From positions 1,024,721-1,088,720 of the forward strand of contig NC_083680.1 of the NCBI RefSeq assembly GCF_030384665.1: a DNA stretch of 64,000 bases, written 5' to 3'. The translations under genes and the position numbers were made by a program. The stretch comes from Lodderomyces elongisporus. Taxonomy: Eukaryota; Ascomycota; Pichiomycetes; Serinales; Debaryomycetaceae. This document shows, piece by piece, positions 10,676 through 20,174 of this stretch (within the stretch, counting starts at the first letter, position 1; each line of letters starts with the position of its first letter). Under the pieces are notes generated by a model that saw only the letters and a program-made list of their open reading frames with translations, made no database searches and was not told the origin of the DNA.

Positions 10676-10927
10676 ATATCTTTATTATATAAATACTTTT
10701 CTTATCGGCATCCGTATATTGTCAGACGAGGTTGAATCAAACCTACACCAAAATCAAGAAAAAAAACAGAAAAAGAAAAAGAAAAAGAAAAGAACATAAT
10801 TAAGAAAGATGTATTTTTAAAACTACATAATAATCTACTAAATATGAAGCCTCTATGACTCTTTTCAATCCATTATGAATTAAACTTTCTTCTTTTATTT
10901 TATTTTATTTTATTTTCTTTTCTTTTT

Positions 10928-12145
10928 CTAAATACCACCTGCTTCTCTATACCATCTTATTCCTCTATCAAAACTTACTACGCAAATACCGTCGTTGCTG
11001 TCGCCTCCGGCGCCTCCCCGTACCCCCTTTTTGATGAACTTGACTCCACTGGCTATACTCTGATCTTGCTCATCGGCTTCAGTGTCATCAAAGTCAGAAA
11101 CCGACAAGTTGATTGTCGCCTCCCTCTCTCTTGTGTCCAAATCCCACACACGAACACTCTTGTCAAACCCACAACTGACCAAAAACTTTCCACTCTCATC
11201 AAAATCAAGACCCATAATCCATCCTTGATGTGCAAACCCTCCAACAACAGTTTTTGCAGAATGCGATGGTGCAACCAAACTTCCCACATTCTCCCCATAC
11301 TCAACGTCATATAGAGTGATTGACCCTGCAGCCTGGTTGTCTCTTCCAACAGCAAGAAGAGTCCCGCCCGGAGAAAAAGCCAATACTCGCGGCACTGAAG
11401 ACGATGAGTTGAGTTTTGGATTCTTGCTAATCACCAAATCCGTAGACTTGAATGTATATGTCAACTTCAAAGTTTCAAAGTCAAAAAGCAACACACTACC
11501 ATTCATGTATCCAATAGCACATTTCTTGTTCTCTGTTTGGTTTACTGCTAAAGAATTTGGGAATGAAGAGCCAGTAGCATTGGATGCTGTAGATGACGCA
11601 GAAGACGACGTGGTTGATGACGATGGCGACGATGATATTCCCAACAGTCCATGTTTGTCAAAAACAATCTGTACATTATCTTCTCCAATTTGCTCCACAT
11701 TCAAATTATACACCTCAGTCAGACCATCAATTTTGTTGGCTAAGAAATAGTCCAGTTTGTTCGCTGGATCGCGGTAAAAGCCTGGTACCCATGCTTTCTC
11801 AACAACAAAATCGAGTTCTTTTAAAGATGTTTCCAAATTGTCATCGAGAAAATATCTAAATATAATCTTACCATTGAAACATGCAAACGCACAAATGGTC
11901 ACTTTTGTCGTTGAGCTAGGTAGTTTATTCTCGTATACGCTTACATGGTGGATTCCGCTTTTGTCTATAAACAAAGATTGCACAGATGTTCTTGGATCGT
12001 GAACTTCATCTTTTTTGTTGTCCCAAAATCTAGCGTACCCATCGCTTGACACAGATATAGTGAATTTGTCGGTTACTTCAACTCCGTAGATGTCAGACTT
12101 GTGAGCCTTGGAGACATTGACTGTGGTTATGTATTGTTTCCCCAT
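10928..12145 (-). CDS. SKI8: Superkiller complex WD40 subunit Ski8
   Basis: A WD-repeat protein of 405 residues; yeast Ski8 has 397. Family signatures are the N-terminal KAHKSDIYGVEV followed by SSDGYARFWDN, the middle VLAFSPGGTLLAVGRD, then GFDKSVRVWDLDTRERE, and the C-terminal DRGIRWYREAGG, which matches the end of yeast Ski8 almost exactly. Ski8 bridges Ski2 and Ski3 in the cytosolic complex that feeds mRNA to the exosome for 3'-5' decay. In many fungi it also works with Spo11 in meiotic recombination. A serine-rich insertion (about residues 175-195) lies between propeller blades. It starts head-to-head with NUP82, sharing about 350 bp of promoter. Confidence 0.95.
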   Translation of the reverse strand: MGKQYITTVNVSKAHKSDIYGVEVTDKFTISVSSDGYARFWDNKKDEVHDPRTSVQSLFIDKSGIHHVSVYENKLPSSTTKVTICAFACFNGKIIFRYFLDDNLETSLKELDFVVEKAWVPGFYRDPANKLDYFLANKIDGLTEVYNLNVEQIGEDNVQIVFDKHGLLGISSSPSSSTTSSSASSTASNATGSSFPNSLAVNQTENKKCAIGYMNGSVLLFDFETLKLTYTFKSTDLVISKNPKLNSSSSVPRVLAFSPGGTLLAVGRDNQAAGSITLYDVEYGENVGSLVAPSHSAKTVVGGFAHQGWIMGLDFDESGKFLVSCGFDKSVRVWDLDTREREATINLSVSDFDDTEADEQDQSIASGVKFIKKGVRGGAGGDSNDGICVVSFDRGIRWYREAGGI

Positions 12146-12491
12146 TACCGTTTTTTTTTTCTTTTTTATATTCTTATACTTGATGATTGTGTGAACAATT
12201 GGTTAAGAATATATTGGTTGGTTGCAAGAAATGAAGAATCAATATTTGGTGGGGAGCGAGGAGTGAGGAGCGAAAAGCGAGGCAAGAATTAGTAAAATGG
12301 GTGTGAAGAGAGAATGAGGAGCTTACAATATTTAGCCAAAGGAAGTGCGCGTAAAATTACAATTGGAGAAATTTACAACTTACATCAAGGAGAAATGTTA
12401 AGGAACCAACATCTCTAAATACCATTCCATCAACATCAACATCAAGATTGAAAAGAAAAAAAATAGAGAGAGAGAAAGAAAAGGACAGAAA
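12146..12491. promoter_or_regulatory. Shared divergent promoter SKI8/NUP82
   Basis: The 346 bp between two ATGs must hold both promoters. It shows a pyrimidine tract next to SKI8, a GCGAAAAGCGAGG patch near 12265-12285 and an A-rich leader before NUP82. No clear TATA box is seen on either side. Confidence 0.55.
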
Positions 12492-14930
12492 ATGAGCAAA
12501 GACCTTGGTTCCCAGATCACTAACCAATCGATCTTTCAAAATCACTTCTCACGAATTACAGGTACCAGCAGCAGCAGCAGCAGCAGCAGCACCACCACCA
12601 CCACCAAAGAGGAACTGACTAATTTATCCAAAAACAAGTTGATCTGTAAAAACAATAGTGAACTTTATTTTGCAGTTGACAATTTGGTCAGATGCTGTAC
12701 TATAAACCCTACAACAAAAAATTATAAGCTCCTCAAGACCCAAAGTGCTGCTTTTGAAATCCAGGAGCTTGTGATTAATGAATCTGAAACGTTTCTTGCA
12801 CTTGTCAGTGCTTCTTCATGCATCGATATTATTGCTTTACCCTCGAAACTAAACACCAATTTTGATTCTGAACAAAATGCAGGCTCCAATTCTGTATTTA
12901 TTGATGCATCTACATATAGAGTCGAAGTGCCAGGGACTGTGAAGCAGGCCATTTGGCAGCCCATAGTTGCCAATGACTCAATGTTGGTTGTTTTAAATGA
13001 TCGTTCAGAGATTTTTGGATTCGATATTTTCAAATCTACAAAAGTTCCGCAAGTTTACGTGAAAAGCGATGGAAATAAAGATGTTATCAACTCTATTGCA
13101 TTTGGTTCCAAGTGTAAGATAAGCGACGGTTTAAAAGTATATGCAAGTACAAATGATAAGATTCTTGCAATGAATTTTTTCACAACAGATACTCAAATTG
13201 CCGTTTCGAAAGAGGCAGTTGACCAAGCAATTGCTGACTCGAAGACTGTGATTGAATTGATTAAAGAAAACTTTGGCTCTGATGAGAATTTGTCTAATTT
13301 ACAATTGCTTCGTCTGGCATATGAACAACATGCTATTTACGAAAACATGCAATATCAGTTGCTGCGCAATTACAAGGAAATGAGGGGAGTTTACACCAGC
13401 AATCCGTATGAATTATTCAAAGTCAACTTGAATTTGAGTTTGAGAGAAGAAGTAAAAATAAAGTATGATCCAATAATCGTGGCGAATCAAGGTGCTAATC
13501 AGATCATTTCATTTGGCGACAATGACCTGGTGTCACTTTTTGCATTGATTAACAAAGATGTAATCTCATACTACATTAGTCTTTTGGACAGCACTTTTAT
13601 CAACTACAATGAGCCAGCAGATGCAAAGTATGTAAAACCCAAAAAGGGATTTGGCTTTGTCGATACTTTTGAGAAGGTCAATGCAGAGGTTGAATTTTGC
13701 AAAAATGAATTGAATGTTTTGGAATTTTTACAATCGGAGAAATTGCCGGTAAACGGGGAGGTTCAAGAGGAAACAGCACCAAGCTCAAAATCATCAACAT
13801 CTTCTACTTCTACTACTTCTTCATCTTCATCATCTTCTTTACAGAAGATTACAAATACTGACGACAAATTTGTGGCCATCATCAATTCCGATATGGTGAT
13901 TGCCGACTGTTCTTCATGGGTTAAGAAATTTGTCAATGGTTTGCAAAATAATGCCAGCGACATTTTGCGTGATGTTAAACCTGCTTATAGTTTACTTTCT
14001 CTGGGAAATGACGATATTCAAGGGTTTGCTTTTGTTGACAAATTTTCTCAAGAGGTTGCTGTTGTTGTAAGAGGTGATCAATTGGAGTTGGTTAAATTCA
14101 CACAAGATCAAGAACCAGAGAAGCAACAAAATTTAGTCACTGGTCTGCAATCGAGTCAAACACACGCGCAAAAGACGCCATCGCTTTTCCAGGAATCGCC
14201 ATTTGCTGAGCTTGAATCCAGTTTAAAGTCATTTGAATCCCTAGTTAACAGTACAACTTTACAATTGAAATCCAAATCGATGCAAGATTTTGGCTCAAAG
14301 CCATCAATGGAGAAATTGCAGGCCATTAGTGAACAATCTTACGAGACAACAAAGCTCTTTTCCGGTGCCACTGCTTACGCAATCAATTTGCAAGCTCGAG
14401 TATTATCTCAAGTAAAAAACTTGCAACGTCAACTTGGTTGTTTAAACAGCCTTGAAGAGGTGAAATCACATGAAGATTATAAAGAACAGAACGAGAGGAT
14501 AGAAAGAATACAAAGGAGACAAGAGACCATAGATGCAAGGATGCAAGCATTACAGGATAAGATTGAGAAACAGTTTAGTCAAAAAATTGACCTTCCATTA
14601 TCTGTTCAAGAAGGTAAATATTTCAAAGAGATTAATGAACTCAACGCCACTACTCAGGAATTGATTGAAAAGATTGCCGATTATAAACAACAAGTTGACA
14701 AAGTAGAGAAAGAAAAAGGTGGGGTTAAAGGAAGTGCAACAAATGCAGAAGGAGAAGGAGAACCAGAAGGAGAACCAGAACCAGAACCAGAACCAGAAGC
14801 AGAACACAAAGACTTTCCTTCGTCAGAGACCATATATTTGGAAAATAAACTTCGAAAATTGAGGACATGGTTAAAAATGCAGAGTACCAATATTCAAGAC
14901 ATGATGGAGAGACTTGAAATTGCAACGTGA
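12492..14930 (+). CDS. NUP82: Nucleoporin Nup82 homologue
   Basis: A protein of 812 residues with the Nup82 layout: an N-terminal beta-propeller-like half (the TVKQAIWQPIVANDSMLVVL and RSEIFGFDIF segments match the family) and a C-terminal coiled-coil half (about 590-812) rich in charged heptads. Nup82 sits on the cytoplasmic face of the nuclear pore, with Nup159 and Nsp1, and serves mRNA export. It is longer than yeast Nup82 (713) through low-complexity inserts: a Ser/Thr run near 24-38, a second near 433-450, and a Gly-Glu-Pro repeat near 750-770. The assignment rests on overall pattern and a few conserved segments, so it is a little less firm than for its neighbours. Confidence 0.8.
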   Translation: MSKDLGSQITNQSIFQNHFSRITGTSSSSSSSSTTTTTKEELTNLSKNKLICKNNSELYFAVDNLVRCCTINPTTKNYKLLKTQSAAFEIQELVINESETFLALVSASSCIDIIALPSKLNTNFDSEQNAGSNSVFIDASTYRVEVPGTVKQAIWQPIVANDSMLVVLNDRSEIFGFDIFKSTKVPQVYVKSDGNKDVINSIAFGSKCKISDGLKVYASTNDKILAMNFFTTDTQIAVSKEAVDQAIADSKTVIELIKENFGSDENLSNLQLLRLAYEQHAIYENMQYQLLRNYKEMRGVYTSNPYELFKVNLNLSLREEVKIKYDPIIVANQGANQIISFGDNDLVSLFALINKDVISYYISLLDSTFINYNEPADAKYVKPKKGFGFVDTFEKVNAEVEFCKNELNVLEFLQSEKLPVNGEVQEETAPSSKSSTSSTSTTSSSSSSSLQKITNTDDKFVAIINSDMVIADCSSWVKKFVNGLQNNASDILRDVKPAYSLLSLGNDDIQGFAFVDKFSQEVAVVVRGDQLELVKFTQDQEPEKQQNLVTGLQSSQTHAQKTPSLFQESPFAELESSLKSFESLVNSTTLQLKSKSMQDFGSKPSMEKLQAISEQSYETTKLFSGATAYAINLQARVLSQVKNLQRQLGCLNSLEEVKSHEDYKEQNERIERIQRRQETIDARMQALQDKIEKQFSQKIDLPLSVQEGKYFKEINELNATTQELIEKIADYKQQVDKVEKEKGGVKGSATNAEGEGEPEGEPEPEPEPEAEHKDFPSSETIYLENKLRKLRTWLKMQSTNIQDMMERLEIAT

Positions 14931-15683
14931 TGATAAAATGATATAATAAAGTGGATAAATACTTTCATCTCTTGAAGAACAAAATAGATATTCAACAGTT
15001 TTCTTTTTTTTTTCTTTCTTTTCTTCCTTTTTAAAAAAAAATAAAGGAATGTAAATGTCTGTGAAAATTAAAGGATAAATCTTGAATCCTTCCATCTTCT
15101 CTAATAACTACAAATTTTTTTTTCTTTAGTTTCCTCCTCCTTTTCTCTATTCTACTTTAAATCTACCACAGTTTCACTTTCCAACTGTAAATACATTTTT
15201 GCGATAACTATTGTATTGGATACATTTGAGATATCTTGAGAGTGAATATGTGAGTGGGTGAACGAGAGAGAGAGAGAGAGAGACACACACACACACACAC
15301 ATAGAACAAACAAACCAAAAAAAAAGTCAATCAGCAAAATGCTAGACAAGGTAAAAACATAAATTAAAAAATTCGGGCAAGAAAAAAAAAAGAAAGAGGG
15401 AAAAAAAAAACCCACTATTCAAGTAAGAGACACACAAAAATGCTCACCATATCGGTGGAGGACAAGGTCAACTAAAAATAAGCACAACAATTAAAACAAG
15501 TGAAAGAAACGTAATTAAAATAGAGACCAAAAGAACAATACAACAAATACATTCCTCAATACTATTAACACTACAACTAACACCAGCACCAGCACCAGCA
15601 CCAGCACTATTAGTACAGCTATTAGCATTTCCCATCTATTCACTCAACCCTAAAGACTTACATCAAAACAGGAGTTGCTCGTT
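14931..15683. other. Intergenic region NUP82-SNF4
   Basis: No gene is seen. It holds long A/T runs, a (GA)n(CA)n tract at about 15265-15300, and an ACCAGC hexamer repeat at about 15580-15605 in the SNF4 leader. Confidence 0.6.
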
Positions 15684-16688
15684 ATGACTGAGATAAGACC
15701 TTCTGCTACAAACCCCAACGATTATATTCTTAGCTTGTCTGATTCCCAGATTGATCACGATCAGAAGATTGGGATAAAGGCTATTAGATTGTTCTTACAA
15801 AGCAAAACTTCCTATGATGTCCTACCTGTGAGTTACAGATTAATTGTGCTAGATACCTCATTATTGGTAAAGAAATCACTCAACATCTTACTTCAAAACA
15901 ACATCGTATCGGCCCCATTATGGAATAACCAGACTTCGCGATTTGCTGGACTTTTAACTTCAAGTGATTTTATCAATGTTATTCAATACTATTTTCAATT
16001 CCCCGAGAAATTCGAGCTTGTTGACCAGCTAACCCTAAATGGATTAAGAGATATTGAAAAGGCTATTGGTGTTGATCAGATTGAAACTGCTTCGATTCAT
16101 CCATTCAAGTCTCTTTACGAAGCCTGTGTTAAGATGCTAGAGTCAAAGGCTAGAAGAATCCCTTTACTAGATACCAATGAAAACGAGGCAAGAGACATCG
16201 TTGTTAGTGTTTTGACACAATACCGTATCCTCAAGTTTGTCGCATTAAACTGTAAAGAAACCAAGATGCTCTTGAAGCCCATCAAGAACACAGAGCTCAT
16301 AAGAGATAAACATATTAGTACGTGTACTATGGAGACACCAGTTATCGAGGTGATCCATTTGCTCACTTCAAATTCAGTCTCATCGATCCCAATTGTTGAT
16401 GCTGAGGGTAAGTTGATGAATGTTTATGAGGCAGTTGATGTTTTGGCATTGGTGAAAGGCGGTATGTACAACGATTTGGATCTTTCTGTTGGCGAAGCAT
16501 TATTACGAAGAGCCGAGGATTTCGAAGGTGTGCACACTTGTACCTTGAATGATAGATTAAGTACGATTATGGACACGATTCGAAAATCGAGACTTCATAG
16601 ATTGTTTGTCGTTGATGATGAGGGAAAGTTGATTAATGTGATAACTTTGAGTGACATTCTCAATTACATTTTGTTTGGAGAAGATTAG
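15684..16688 (+). CDS. SNF4: AMPK gamma subunit Snf4
   Basis: A 334-residue protein with four CBS domains, the regulatory gamma subunit of the Snf1 (AMP-activated) kinase, needed for growth on non-glucose carbon sources. The family block AIRLFLQSKTSYDVLPVSYR opens CBS1 (about 35-105), followed by APLWNNQTSRFAGLLTSSDF. CBS2 is about 125-190, CBS3 about 205-265 (SSIPIVDAEGKL) and CBS4 about 280-334 (RLHRLFVVDDEGKL). Length matches yeast Snf4 (322). The open frame extends three codons further upstream only through a TTG, so the ATG at 15684 (MTEIRPS) is taken as the start. It is expected in cytoplasm and nucleus, bound to Snf1 and a beta subunit. Confidence 0.96.
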   Translation: MTEIRPSATNPNDYILSLSDSQIDHDQKIGIKAIRLFLQSKTSYDVLPVSYRLIVLDTSLLVKKSLNILLQNNIVSAPLWNNQTSRFAGLLTSSDFINVIQYYFQFPEKFELVDQLTLNGLRDIEKAIGVDQIETASIHPFKSLYEACVKMLESKARRIPLLDTNENEARDIVVSVLTQYRILKFVALNCKETKMLLKPIKNTELIRDKHISTCTMETPVIEVIHLLTSNSVSSIPIVDAEGKLMNVYEAVDVLALVKGGMYNDLDLSVGEALLRRAEDFEGVHTCTLNDRLSTIMDTIRKSRLHRLFVVDDEGKLINVITLSDILNYILFGED

Positions 16689-17735
16689 GATAAAAGAGTA
16701 TAGCGAATGTGAAATAGACTCAGCATTAATTGCTACTTGTATCCGTAAACTTTTTTTTTTGGAAAAAAGCAAAAGTGAAAACAAAAGTGAAAGTGAAAGT
16801 GAAAGTGAAAGTAAAAGTAACAGTAAAAACCAACAAATTAATCATATAACAAACTGAAAACATGAAGAAAAAAAAGTGCACACAATGTTTTGTTTATAAT
16901 CACCTCTGTTTATCTAAAAGCAACGTTGTTCTACTTGACTTCCCCCTTTTCCTCGCCTTCGTCCGCTGCCACATTGCGCCATCATGTTTTCATTTTCATT
17001 CTAATGTTCTCTTCAGTTCTTTTTTTGCTTTTAAAGCATCCTTCTGAACTTGCCCAAACTCAGATCCTGCGTAGGTGTTTATTACTACGAATAATGTGGT
17101 TATCTACTAAACAAAATGTAATTCACTTCGACTTAAACATCACGTGACTGAATCTCTATCTTACTACGGATATTTAAGCTCAATGCGGAAAGCGTAAGAG
17201 AAAATGCATTTGTGTGCGTGAAAATAGAACAAAGAAAAAAAGAATAGAGAGTGAGAGCGAGAGTAAATGTAAGCGGGAAAGGAAAAATCAAGAAGCATTA
17301 CTAATTCGTTATCATTGCTTTTTAGTGCAACAATTCCTGATTGCAAATGACTCTTTGAAAATTTCATGACATTAACAAGCATATTCATTTTCTTTATTTT
17401 CATTAGCAAATGATAAAAAACAGGATAAAGTATAGCTAAATTTACATTTTTTCATTTATTTATATATCTAAATCAAACCTTTTTCAAATCAGATACATCT
17501 GATTTTTTTAAAAAAGGCACGGAAACGAAAGGAAAGGAAAGGAGATTCACAATTGTTCAATAGCATTAAGAGCATACAAGAACCAATCAAGTGAAAAGCA
17601 TCGAAATTGTTTAATACCCCATTGATCCTTTATATCTCCTTCTAAACAGCTCAGGCTCCAATCGATCTATACACACAGTTCTTTTTTTTTTTTTATTCTT
17701 TTTCTTTTTATTTTTTTCGTTTTTGCAGAACGATT
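16689..17735. other. Intergenic region and promoter of the OPT transporter gene
   Basis: One kilobase without a credible gene. It has AGTGAA-type repeats just after SNF4 (about 16770-16820) and a palindromic TCACGTGA at 17140-17147, a site type bound by bHLH factors such as Cbf1 or Tye7. A T-rich leader lies before the ATG at 17736. Confidence 0.6.
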
Positions 17736-19979
17736 ATGACGTCGATATCAGAGGAGACAGAGTTTTCCAACATTGAACGCAAGCCCGATTACCTCGAAAA
17801 GCTAAAAATACCGCAATTCACTTTGCGAGCCACTATTGTTGGTTTATTGATTGGTTCGGTTATACTCATATCCAACTTCCAATTTGGATTGCAAACAGGA
17901 TGGGTCTCGATGATGTCGTTGCCTGCTGCATTATTGGGGTTTGCAATTTTCAAACTAACACCAATGTCGGAAAGTTTTTCAGATGTGGAGAATGTTTACG
18001 TGCAAAGTATAGCGGTGGCAGTCGGTACAGGACCACTATGCTATGGCCTAATTGGTATTATTCCAGCGATTGAGAAATTCTTGACTCCTGAAGAATCTGG
18101 ACTAGGACGTTCTTTGAAATTTTCAACGGGGGAATTGATAATTTGGTCGATGGGGTTGGGGTTGTTTGGTGTATTCTTTGCAGTGCCGTTGCGTAAGCAA
18201 GTGGTTGTAAAGGAGAAACTACCATTTCCATCGGGTAGTGCAACTGCAACATTGATTTCTGTGCTTCATGGAACAGAAATATACGAAGACGAAAGTGACG
18301 AAGAAAAAAATGATGATGACGATGATGATGATGATAAAAATGATGATCGTGAAAACGGGAAAAATAATAATCAACGTGATAGCTTATTTGATGAGGCTCG
18401 GGTTCCTGAGATTGAACGTCAAACCTCTTTAACGCAGCTTCTCGACAAGACAGATTATAGAGGCAACATGTTGTCGCTCATTATTACATTTTCAGTTTCC
18501 GCAGTATACACGCTCGCATCTTATTTCATACCAATGCTCAAAAAGTTGCCCATCTTTGGTAGCTGGGCCTCGAAAAATTATGACTGGGATTTCCAACCGT
18601 CGCCAGCATATATTGGACAAGGTATCATAATGGGTCTTCCCACAGTTTCATACATGTTATTTGGTGCTATATTGGGGTGGGCAATATTGGCTCCTTTGGC
18701 GAAATATCAAGGATGGGCTCCGGGCGATATAAATGACTGGATTAATGGTGGACAAGGCTGGATACTTTGGTCGAGTTTGAGTATGATGGTTGCAGACTCA
18801 CTTGTATCGTTTATTGTCCTTAGTGTTAAGTCATGCATATCCTTAGTCAATGACGTAAAAAAGAGGCGTTCTTCATCTTATGCACATACTTTGGAGTTGC
18901 AACAATCGCTTTTGGTCAATGATGAATCTATTAGCCAGAGCTCGAACCAGACGAGCATTAGCAATGCTAGCTTCAATGATCACTCCAACTATAACTCCAA
19001 CTCCAACTCCAACTCCAACACCAACTTTAACGCTCACGCTAATGTCAGTAATGAAAATGACGGTGGATCAGATACCATATATGTAGAACGAAACCCGATA
19101 CAAAAGGCTATTGAAGTTCCTGCCGAATTTCTCATCTCAAACAAGTTTGCAGCTATTGGAACAGCACTTTCTACTGTTCTTTGTGTTGTGACATTGAAAA
19201 TGATTTTTGGCGACTTGATCCCCATATACGCTTCGTTGACTGCAATCATATTGGCAATGCTTTTTAGTGTTTTGGCTACCAGAACACTTGGTGTTTCCGA
19301 TATAAACCCCGTTAGTGGCATAGGAAAACTTTCGCAATTGATATTTGCATTTATAATCCCTGCTAATCACCCTGCCAAGATCTTGATCAATTTAATCTCT
19401 GGTGGTGTAGCAGAAGCAGGAGCACAACAAGCTGGTGATTTGATGCAAGACTTGAAAACCGGACACATGATTGGTGCTTCGCCTAAAGCACAGTTTTTGG
19501 CTCAGATTATTGGTACAATATACTCTGTATTTTTGAGTTCAATCATGTACAAAGTCTACATGTCGGTATATACGATTCCAAATGACACTTTCCGTATACC
19601 AACAGCTGTCATATGGATTGATTGTGCACGATTGGTAACAGGAGATGGTCTTCCACCTAGAGCTATGGAGTTTTCTATAATATTTGCAGTCATTTTTGGA
19701 TTAATCTCTTTGGTGAAGAATACGGTGCCTACAACTTCTAAATTCCACAAGCATTTAGTTTGGTTACCCAACGGGGTAGCTGTTGGTATCGGCATATACA
19801 ACACACCCAATTTCACTCTAGCTAGATTTATCGGTGGTCTTATTGCTCATTTTTGGCACATGTTGAGTGATAGAGGAAGGATTGGAATGATTATATTCAG
19901 CAGTGGTTTGGTCTTGGGAGAAGGATTACTAAGCGGTTTCACTATGTTGTTGACGAGTCTCAATGTGCCTCATTTTTAG
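17736..19979 (+). CDS. OPT-family transporter, YGL114W-like
   Basis: A polytopic membrane protein of 747 residues in the oligopeptide transporter (OPT) superfamily. The block ISNFQFGLQTGWVSMMSLPA near residues 45-65 and the later INLISGGVAEAGAQQAGDLM are typical of the branch with yeast YGL114W (725 residues) and of YSL/EspB-like members. A dozen or more hydrophobic segments are visible. Two hydrophilic loops are low complexity: an acidic D/E/N run near 184-216 and an N/S run near 410-440. The transported substrate of this branch is not settled (peptides or metal chelates are candidates). Membrane location (plasma membrane or vacuole) cannot be decided from sequence. It converges on the KH-protein gene with under 200 bp between stops. 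Confidence 0.9.
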   Translation: MTSISEETEFSNIERKPDYLEKLKIPQFTLRATIVGLLIGSVILISNFQFGLQTGWVSMMSLPAALLGFAIFKLTPMSESFSDVENVYVQSIAVAVGTGPLCYGLIGIIPAIEKFLTPEESGLGRSLKFSTGELIIWSMGLGLFGVFFAVPLRKQVVVKEKLPFPSGSATATLISVLHGTEIYEDESDEEKNDDDDDDDDKNDDRENGKNNNQRDSLFDEARVPEIERQTSLTQLLDKTDYRGNMLSLIITFSVSAVYTLASYFIPMLKKLPIFGSWASKNYDWDFQPSPAYIGQGIIMGLPTVSYMLFGAILGWAILAPLAKYQGWAPGDINDWINGGQGWILWSSLSMMVADSLVSFIVLSVKSCISLVNDVKKRRSSSYAHTLELQQSLLVNDESISQSSNQTSISNASFNDHSNYNSNSNSNSNTNFNAHANVSNENDGGSDTIYVERNPIQKAIEVPAEFLISNKFAAIGTALSTVLCVVTLKMIFGDLIPIYASLTAIILAMLFSVLATRTLGVSDINPVSGIGKLSQLIFAFIIPANHPAKILINLISGGVAEAGAQQAGDLMQDLKTGHMIGASPKAQFLAQIIGTIYSVFLSSIMYKVYMSVYTIPNDTFRIPTAVIWIDCARLVTGDGLPPRAMEFSIIFAVIFGLISLVKNTVPTTSKFHKHLVWLPNGVAVGIGIYNTPNFTLARFIGGLIAHFWHMLSDRGRIGMIIFSSGLVLGEGLLSGFTMLLTSLNVPHF

Positions 19980-20174
19980 TTCCTTTAAACTTTATTATAG
20001 ATTTTAAATAGAATTCTTTTATATTTATTTTGGTATTTGGACTTTTATTTATAGAGTTTACAGATACAAATTATACAAAAAACATACAAGAAGCATACAA
20101 AAAGCATACATTCCTTTTAACATACGTAAAGAAATAGAATAGAATAAAAGAAGAAAGCAATGATCATCTTTTTC

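Noticed and set aside
15675..15683. Three-codon longer SNF4 start
   Set aside because: It would begin with TTG; the ATG at 15684 is the normal start.
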